A stretch of DNA of 64,000 bases from RH2-MAG17b sp035945515. GTDB taxonomy: Bacteria > Acidobacteriota > Terriglobia > UBA7540. The translations under genes were made by a program, and so were the position numbers. The stretch spans positions 1 through 64,000 of the forward strand of contig DASZAE010000032.1 of assembly GCA_035945515.1 (NCBI GenBank), in the 5' to 3' direction. A model generated the notes under the pieces. That model saw nothing but the letters and a program-made list of their open reading frames with translations. It ran no database searches and was not told the DNA's origin. This document shows positions 59,691 through 64,000 of the stretch, one piece after another. Each line of letters opens with the position of its first letter. Position 1 is the stretch's first letter.

Positions 59691-62600
59691 GGGATGCCGC
59701 CTGGAGTTGCTTGACGCAGTTCAGAACGTCGTTCGCGTAACCTGGGCCGGTCCCGTAATGCGCTAGAGCGGTGGAAAGACTGCCGAATCGACCGACCAAA
59801 ATGTCGAGGTAAGTTGATCCCGCCTGAACGTTGATTACCGGGTTGAATAGCTTATCGTACGTGTTCGCTGGGAAATTAGCTGGATAAAGTCTATGAAGAT
59901 CGACGGTGGCTGGACGCGTGACCTGCATTAGCCCTCGCGCTGAGCTTTTCGGAACCCCCGTTTTCGGATCAATTGGAGGCACTGCGTTCGCATCAAAACC
60001 TCCGCCCCGGCTACTCTCTTTGAACACAATGCAGTCGACCACATCATCGCAAAGGTTCGATTCGTTATTTGCGTGCACAAGATTCTTGAGTTGCGGCCAA
60101 GTGATAATGTTCGGCTTAGGTGCAGATGTTTTAGTGAGAACGCCGCCGGGCGCGCCGTAGGAAGTGACCTGAATTATGCCGCCACAACCCAGAACCCCTG
60201 GAAGCAACCCGCAGGGCGGTTGGATGCAACCTTCGCTTCCATCAGCCACGCAGCCGGGATTCTGCGACGGAGGGATGGGCGGGGGCGCCTGGGCCGTGAC
60301 GGTTACGCACGGATTGGGATCGTTGTCGCACGGGTCCAGCCCCGACGGGTCTGTCAGCTTGATGGGGTTGTTGACGGCGTAGGCGTAGCGGTTCAAGCTT
60401 TGCGGATTCGTGATGTCCCCGCCCAACAGGTCCGGCGACAGCCAGCGATTGATGCTGGAAGAATACGTCCGCAGCATGGCCTGATCGAGACCCGTCACCG
60501 GATCGCGCGTCAGCCCGGCGAACTTGTAATCGTTCACCGTCATCTGCGGACTAACCTCGTCGCCATACGGCGCGTACATCGCCTGCCACACAGGGTAGCC
60601 GTCCACGCTCGTCATCATCCGCTCTGACCCCACCGCGTCGGCCTGATAATAGTTGGTGGTGTCGTCCGGTGAAGTTGGATCGCCCGTCGTATGATAATCG
60701 ATTGCATATCCCCAATTGCTTACCCCGGACGTCACCCAGGGATTCAGCGAAATGCTCGTTTCGCGGTTGTACAGCGGACGCACCGTGCCGTCCGCGCTCA
60801 CCAGCGTCACGTCCTGAAAATACATGTCCCACGGTCCACCGGTGGCCCCGGCCTGCTGCATCAGGTTAATGGATTGGAGGTCTTTCCCCGCATACGCGCT
60901 GAGGTCCACCCGCCGGTACAGCCATGTGTTCTCCGTGGAGTCGTAGTTCATGAGCTGCCCGTTTTGATCGTAAGTCACCCAGTTCGTGTTGGTGCCGTCC
61001 TGGAAAATCATCATGATGCCGCCCCACCCGCCCGATTCCCACTGCCGCCAGCACAGCTTGTCACCCGATTGGATGACGTAATTGTAGTACCCGCCGTAGC
61101 CGTCCGGCCCCAGAAACGCATAGCCTGAATACTGATTGCCGCAGTTTGAACAGTTGTTGCCGTAAATATGGATGCGGTACTCAAAGTTATCCGCCTTCGC
61201 GATGCGCCGACCGTTAGCGTAAATATAATCGCTCCAATTGCTTCCCCCTTGCAACTCGGCCAGGACCTGGCCCGACTGCCCGTACCAGAAAAGCGTGCCC
61301 GCCGAATTATTCACCTGCCGCCCTTCGCCGTCGTACTTATAGCTCGACGATCCCGCTGCGGTCATTTCGCTTTCAGCATTGTAGGTGTAAGTGTTCACAT
61401 TGTCGTAGGTCATGTCCCCAGCGGCGTTGTAGGTGTAATTGCCCGTCAAGTGATTGTTCCCGTCCGTGCCCACGCTAAGGCCGTATCCAGTGCACTGCGT
61501 GTCCGTGACGCCCGTAAGATTGGCCCACTGATCGTACCCGTAGCTGTAGCCGTAGCAATAGCTCGGGTCCGTACCCTGAGTCTTTGCGGTTAAAATCCGG
61601 TTCAGTGAATCGTAAGTAAAACTCTGCGTGCGGCCATTGTTCAGGTTGTCTGTAATGGTTGCCATGCTGCCATCGTTATGCCCGTTTGCATCCACGAAGC
61701 TATAGGCCAGGTTCATGGCGGTGAGCACGCTGCTCGAAAGCGTCAAGGTGGCCGGCTGAAGGCGATTGTTATAGCTCCAATTTTCCGTTAGGCCATTGCC
61801 CAGCGTGACGCTTGCAGGCTCGCCGCTGGGCGCGTACTGCGCGCTGGTCAGATAGTTGTAATTTACCGGGGTTCCCGCGAAGCTGGCGAAGTTGACGCCC
61901 GTGATTTGCGCCGCGCCATTGCGGCTGTACGTCACTACCCTTCCGCTGGGATATCCAATCGAGTTCAGGGAGCCATCAAGATTATACCCGTAGTCCGTAG
62001 TTCCGGTGACGCCGCTCGTCGTGCGTTGGTCAGCAATGACACGGCCCATCGAATCATAGCTCCAGGCTTCCGATCCTGCGCCATCCACCATGCCGGTTTG
62101 AAGGCCGACGTTATAACACGAAGGCTGCCCAAGACACGCGCTTTGATCGTAAGAATAGCTGATTGAAGGCGTGACGCCATCCGAATAGCTCTTGCCCGTA
62201 ATGCGGTTGAGAGCGTCATACGAATACGTCGTTGTGATGCCCCGCCCGTCGGTGCGCGTGCAGACGTTCGAGAGAGCGCCCGAACAACCGGAATAGCCAT
62301 AAGTGGTCGTGCCCGACTCCGGCGTCACAGCCTTAATCAACCGCGCCAGGGAATCGTATTGGTAAGTGCGCGATTGACCGCTTTGGGACACGGTGAGCAG
62401 ATCGTTCAGGCCGTCATAGGTGTAACTGGTCCCGTAGTTCAGTCCGGAGGGGTCTTCATGCACCTGGGTGAGGCGGCCGAGAGCATCTGAGCAGAGTTCC
62501 CTTGCCCTCGTCGCTTCATCGGTTGTGGTTGAGCAGTTGCCTGAGTAACTCGTGTTGATCGTGTTGCCGTCGGCATGGCTGACCGATGTCACCCGGCCGA

Positions 62601-64000
62601 GCGCGTCATAGCTATAGGTATCGCCGCCGGTTGAGCTGCCAACGTAAGGGTTGCTTACTGAGTGGACGCGGCCATCGGAATCGTAGGCAGTGCTCACATT
62701 CGAGACCGTGCCGATATCGCTGCCCGAGAGCGTCTGCTCGATGGGTCGCCCTAGCCCGTCAAGGGTAACGGTGGTCGAACTGCTAAGAGAACCGCTGACG
62801 GCGGTCGTTGTGACGACGCTCCACGAACTGCCGTTGCTTTCGTCGTTGTATGTCGTGGTCGTCTGGCCCTGGCCTGGCGGATTGGTAGTTTGAGTGAGAC
62901 GGTAAAGATTATCGTAGCTGAAGGTTGTGGTCTGGCTGTTGGGATTGGTTACGGAGGTAACCAATCCCGTGTTGCAGTCCCAGGTCATATTGCTGGTAAG
63001 CGAAAGCGGTTGGACGACAATGCTGGTGGGGAATGACCCATTGCACGACCCGCTTCCGTAATCGAACGTGGTGGCGTGCAGGCCATAATCTGTTGAGGTA
63101 GCCATTGTGCCGTTGGCGTTGTACGTGAAACCGCGCGCCAAACCACCAGACGATTCGCTGGTGAGATTGCCGTTGCCGTCGTAGCCGTAAGAGGTCTGGG
63201 AGACGGTACCTTGTTGTCCTTGGCCGTTTGTCCCCGTAATTGTAACCAGCGAAGGCCGGTCTAAAATGTTGTGGTTTGAAAGTGAAGCATACTGAGTGGT
63301 CGTCTCTCGCGCCAGTGTAATTCCGTAGTCGTATTCCTTCACATCGGTGGGCAGGCCGTAGCTGTTATAAGTGGCGATATTTTCCGATTCCAGACCTCCA
63401 GGCCAAGAGGTAACTGTTGCAACGCTGGTCATCGGGAAAGTTATTGTCGCACCGTTGCAGGGGGATGTAGTACCGTTATAGCAGGTGTAAATCGTTTTAA
63501 GCAGTGTGCTTGATCCTTGGTTAATCTGCTCCTCAGTTTGATAAATGCCATCAAATGTATATACAGTATGGTTGCCTTGCGGATCGACGACGGTAGTCGT
63601 CGCAGTAGGCCAGGCGCCTGAGCGCGTATAAGTCCAAGGCCCGTCCGGCGTCGTGCGCGTCAGACCCGCGGCGCTGCCATCAGAACAGTTGATCCCATTG
63701 TTGCTGCCGGAATAACTATAGCTAATCTTGCCGCCGGTCGGCAGCGTGACCGATGCAATGCGTCCGGTGACATTGTTTGGATGTCCGGGCGTCGGCTCGT
63801 AGGTGAACGTGTACTGCGTGCCGTCAGGAAGCTGGATTGCGCTTACCAGATCTTGGGTATAAGGCCCATATTCAGAAACATTGCTACAACCAAAGTTGGT
63901 TTGAACTGTCATCGCCGTATACGTCACGGTAACGGTAACCTGCTGATCCGAAGTATTGTCGTACGAGTACGTCATCGGGCTCGTGGGGGTTCCGTTACCG
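59680..64000 (-). CDS. large RHS-repeat protein ending in an SLT lytic-transglycosylase domain (5' incomplete)
   Basis: At least 1,439 residues; the frame is open to the right edge, so the start lies outside. Many YD/RHS repeats (YSYDALGRVTSV, YTYDGLNDLLTV, YQYDSLARLIKA) precede the RHS core (FAGLTRDPVTGLDQAML to INRWLSPD near 60430-60540). The C-terminal tip (59683-60150) is SLT-like: VFKESS with the catalytic Glu codon at 60016-60018, SSARGLMQVTRPA, LAHYGTGPGYANDV. An unusual insert of about 150 residues (YGNNCSNCGNQYSGYAF to LQSINLMQQAG) interrupts the core between an IYANGRR segment and TNYYQADAVGSERM. Likely a polymorphic toxin. Confidence 0.85.
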   Translation of the reverse strand, partial: GNGTPTSPMTYSYDNTSDQQVTVTVTYTAMTVQTNFGCSNVSEYGPYTQDLVSAIQLPDGTQYTFTYEPTPGHPNNVTGRIASVTLPTGGKISYSYSGSNNGINCSDGSAAGLTRTTPDGPWTYTRSGAWPTATTTVVDPQGNHTVYTFDGIYQTEEQINQGSSTLLKTIYTCYNGTTSPCNGATITFPMTSVATVTSWPGGLESENIATYNSYGLPTDVKEYDYGITLARETTTQYASLSNHNILDRPSLVTITGTNGQGQQGTVSQTSYGYDGNGNLTSESSGGLARGFTYNANGTMATSTDYGLHATTFDYGSGSCNGSFPTSIVVQPLSLTSNMTWDCNTGLVTSVTNPNSQTTTFSYDNLYRLTQTTNPPGQGQTTTTYNDESNGSSWSVVTTTAVSGSLSSSTTVTLDGLGRPIEQTLSGSDIGTVSNVSTAYDSDGRVHSVSNPYVGSSTGGDTYSYDALGRVTSVSHADGNTINTSYSGNCSTTTDEATRARELCSDALGRLTQVHEDPSGLNYGTSYTYDGLNDLLTVSQSGQSRTYQYDSLARLIKAVTPESGTTTYGYSGCSGALSNVCTRTDGRGITTTYSYDALNRITGKSYSDGVTPSISYSYDQSACLGQPSCYNVGLQTGMVDGAGSEAWSYDSMGRVIADQRTTSGVTGTTDYGYNLDGSLNSIGYPSGRVVTYSRNGAAQITGVNFASFAGTPVNYNYLTSAQYAPSGEPASVTLGNGLTENWSYNNRLQPATLTLSSSVLTAMNLAYSFVDANGHNDGSMATITDNLNNGRTQSFTYDSLNRILTAKTQGTDPSYCYGYSYGYDQWANLTGVTDTQCTGYGLSVGTDGNNHLTGNYTYNAAGDMTYDNVNTYTYNAESEMTAAGSSSYKYDGEGRQVNNSAGTLFWYGQSGQVLAELQGGSNWSDYIYANGRRIAKADNFEYRIHIYGNNCSNCGNQYSGYAFLGPDGYGGYYNYVIQSGDKLCWRQWESGGWGGIMMIFQDGTNTNWVTYDQNGQLMNYDSTENTWLYRRVDLSAYAGKDLQSINLMQQAGATGGPWDMYFQDVTLVSADGTVRPLYNRETSISLNPWVTSGVSNWGYAIDYHTTGDPTSPDDTTNYYQADAVGSERMMTSVDGYPVWQAMYAPYGDEVSPQMTVNDYKFAGLTRDPVTGLDQAMLRTYSSSINRWLSPDLLGGDITNPQSLNRYAYAVNNPIKLTDPSGLDPCDNDPNPCVTVTAQAPPPIPPSQNPGCVADGSEGCIQPPCGLLPGVLGCGGIIQVTSYGAPGGVLTKTSAPKPNIITWPQLKNLVHANNESNLCDDVVDCIVFKESSRGGGFDANAVPPIDPKTGVPKSSARGLMQVTRPATVDLHRLYPANFPANTYDKLFNPVINVQAGSTYLDILVGRFGSLSTALAHYGTGPGYANDVLNCVKQLQAASHVR
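60441..60524. repeat. 84-bp RHS-core repeat in the full-length gene
   Basis: Identical to 57381-57464 and nearly identical to 55875-55958. It marks the point downstream of which C-terminal tips differ. Confidence 0.85.

Noticed and set aside
60669..61593. Plus-strand frames of 66-145 aa opposite the RHS gene
   Set aside because: They are complements of regular YD-repeat codons and have no ribosome binding sites.

Overview
The window most resembles an Acidobacteriota chromosome (Terriglobia/Solibacter-like). The basis is gene content, not a database match: three PadR-regulator plus ADOP-type (duplicated MacB/FtsX) permease pairs within 23 kb, a DUF362/prenyltransferase-repeat pair, a TPR-CHAT protein, and a cluster of RHS modules interleaved with small secreted proteins.

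Layout. 0-3.5 kb: the end of a DsbA-like gene, a ClpX-type zinc-finger protein, tRNA-Val(TAC) and tRNA-Asp(GTC). A tyrosine integrase abuts the 3' end of tRNA-Asp, followed by an excisionase-like gene and decayed mobile-element remnants. 3.5-26.2 kb: PadR/ADOP pair 1, a TPR-CHAT protease overlapping an S41 peptidase, a three-gene cassette (NdpA-like nucleoid protein, RelA/SpoT-type nucleotide synthetase, small multi-TM protein), a sigma/anti-sigma pair, two poorly known genes, PadR/ADOP pair 2, DUF362 plus prenyltransferase-repeat protein, and PadR/ADOP pair 3. 26.3-26.6 kb: four copies of a roughly 31-bp repeat; a fifth copy lies at 22.66 kb.

26.7-51.7 kb: a near-continuous plus-strand type IV secretion (conjugation-like) cluster. 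It encodes a MoxR-type AAA+, VirB1-like transglycosylase, two VirB9-like proteins, VirB10/TrbI, a membrane-anchored tandem-AAA+ ATPase, VirB2-like pilin plus two multi-unit relatives, VirB3, VirB4, two VirB5-like paralogues, VirB6/TrbL, VirB8, VirD4-like coupling ATPase and a Replic_Relax-type protein. No VirB11 or recognisable relaxase was found. Inside it is an 886-aa protein with the DxDxD and flanking signatures of a double-psi beta-barrel RNA polymerase of the QDE-1/YonO (RdRP-like) type. Several genes in this cluster have strong hairpins just before their ribosome binding sites.

52-53.2 kb: a frameshifted IS256-family transposase gene. 53.3-64 kb (minus strand): a large RHS protein, open at the window edge and ending in a lytic-transglycosylase (SLT) domain, followed by three truncated RHS C-terminal modules with different tips and several overlapping small genes, many with signal peptides. 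This looks like a polymorphic-toxin cassette array with candidate immunity genes.

The strongest candidates for undescribed biology are the RdRP-like polymerase embedded in the T4SS cluster, the NdpA + RelA/SpoT + TM cassette (a possible nucleotide-signalling defence system), the expanded VirB2-like two-helix family, and the dispersed 31-bp repeat array at the left side of the T4SS cluster.
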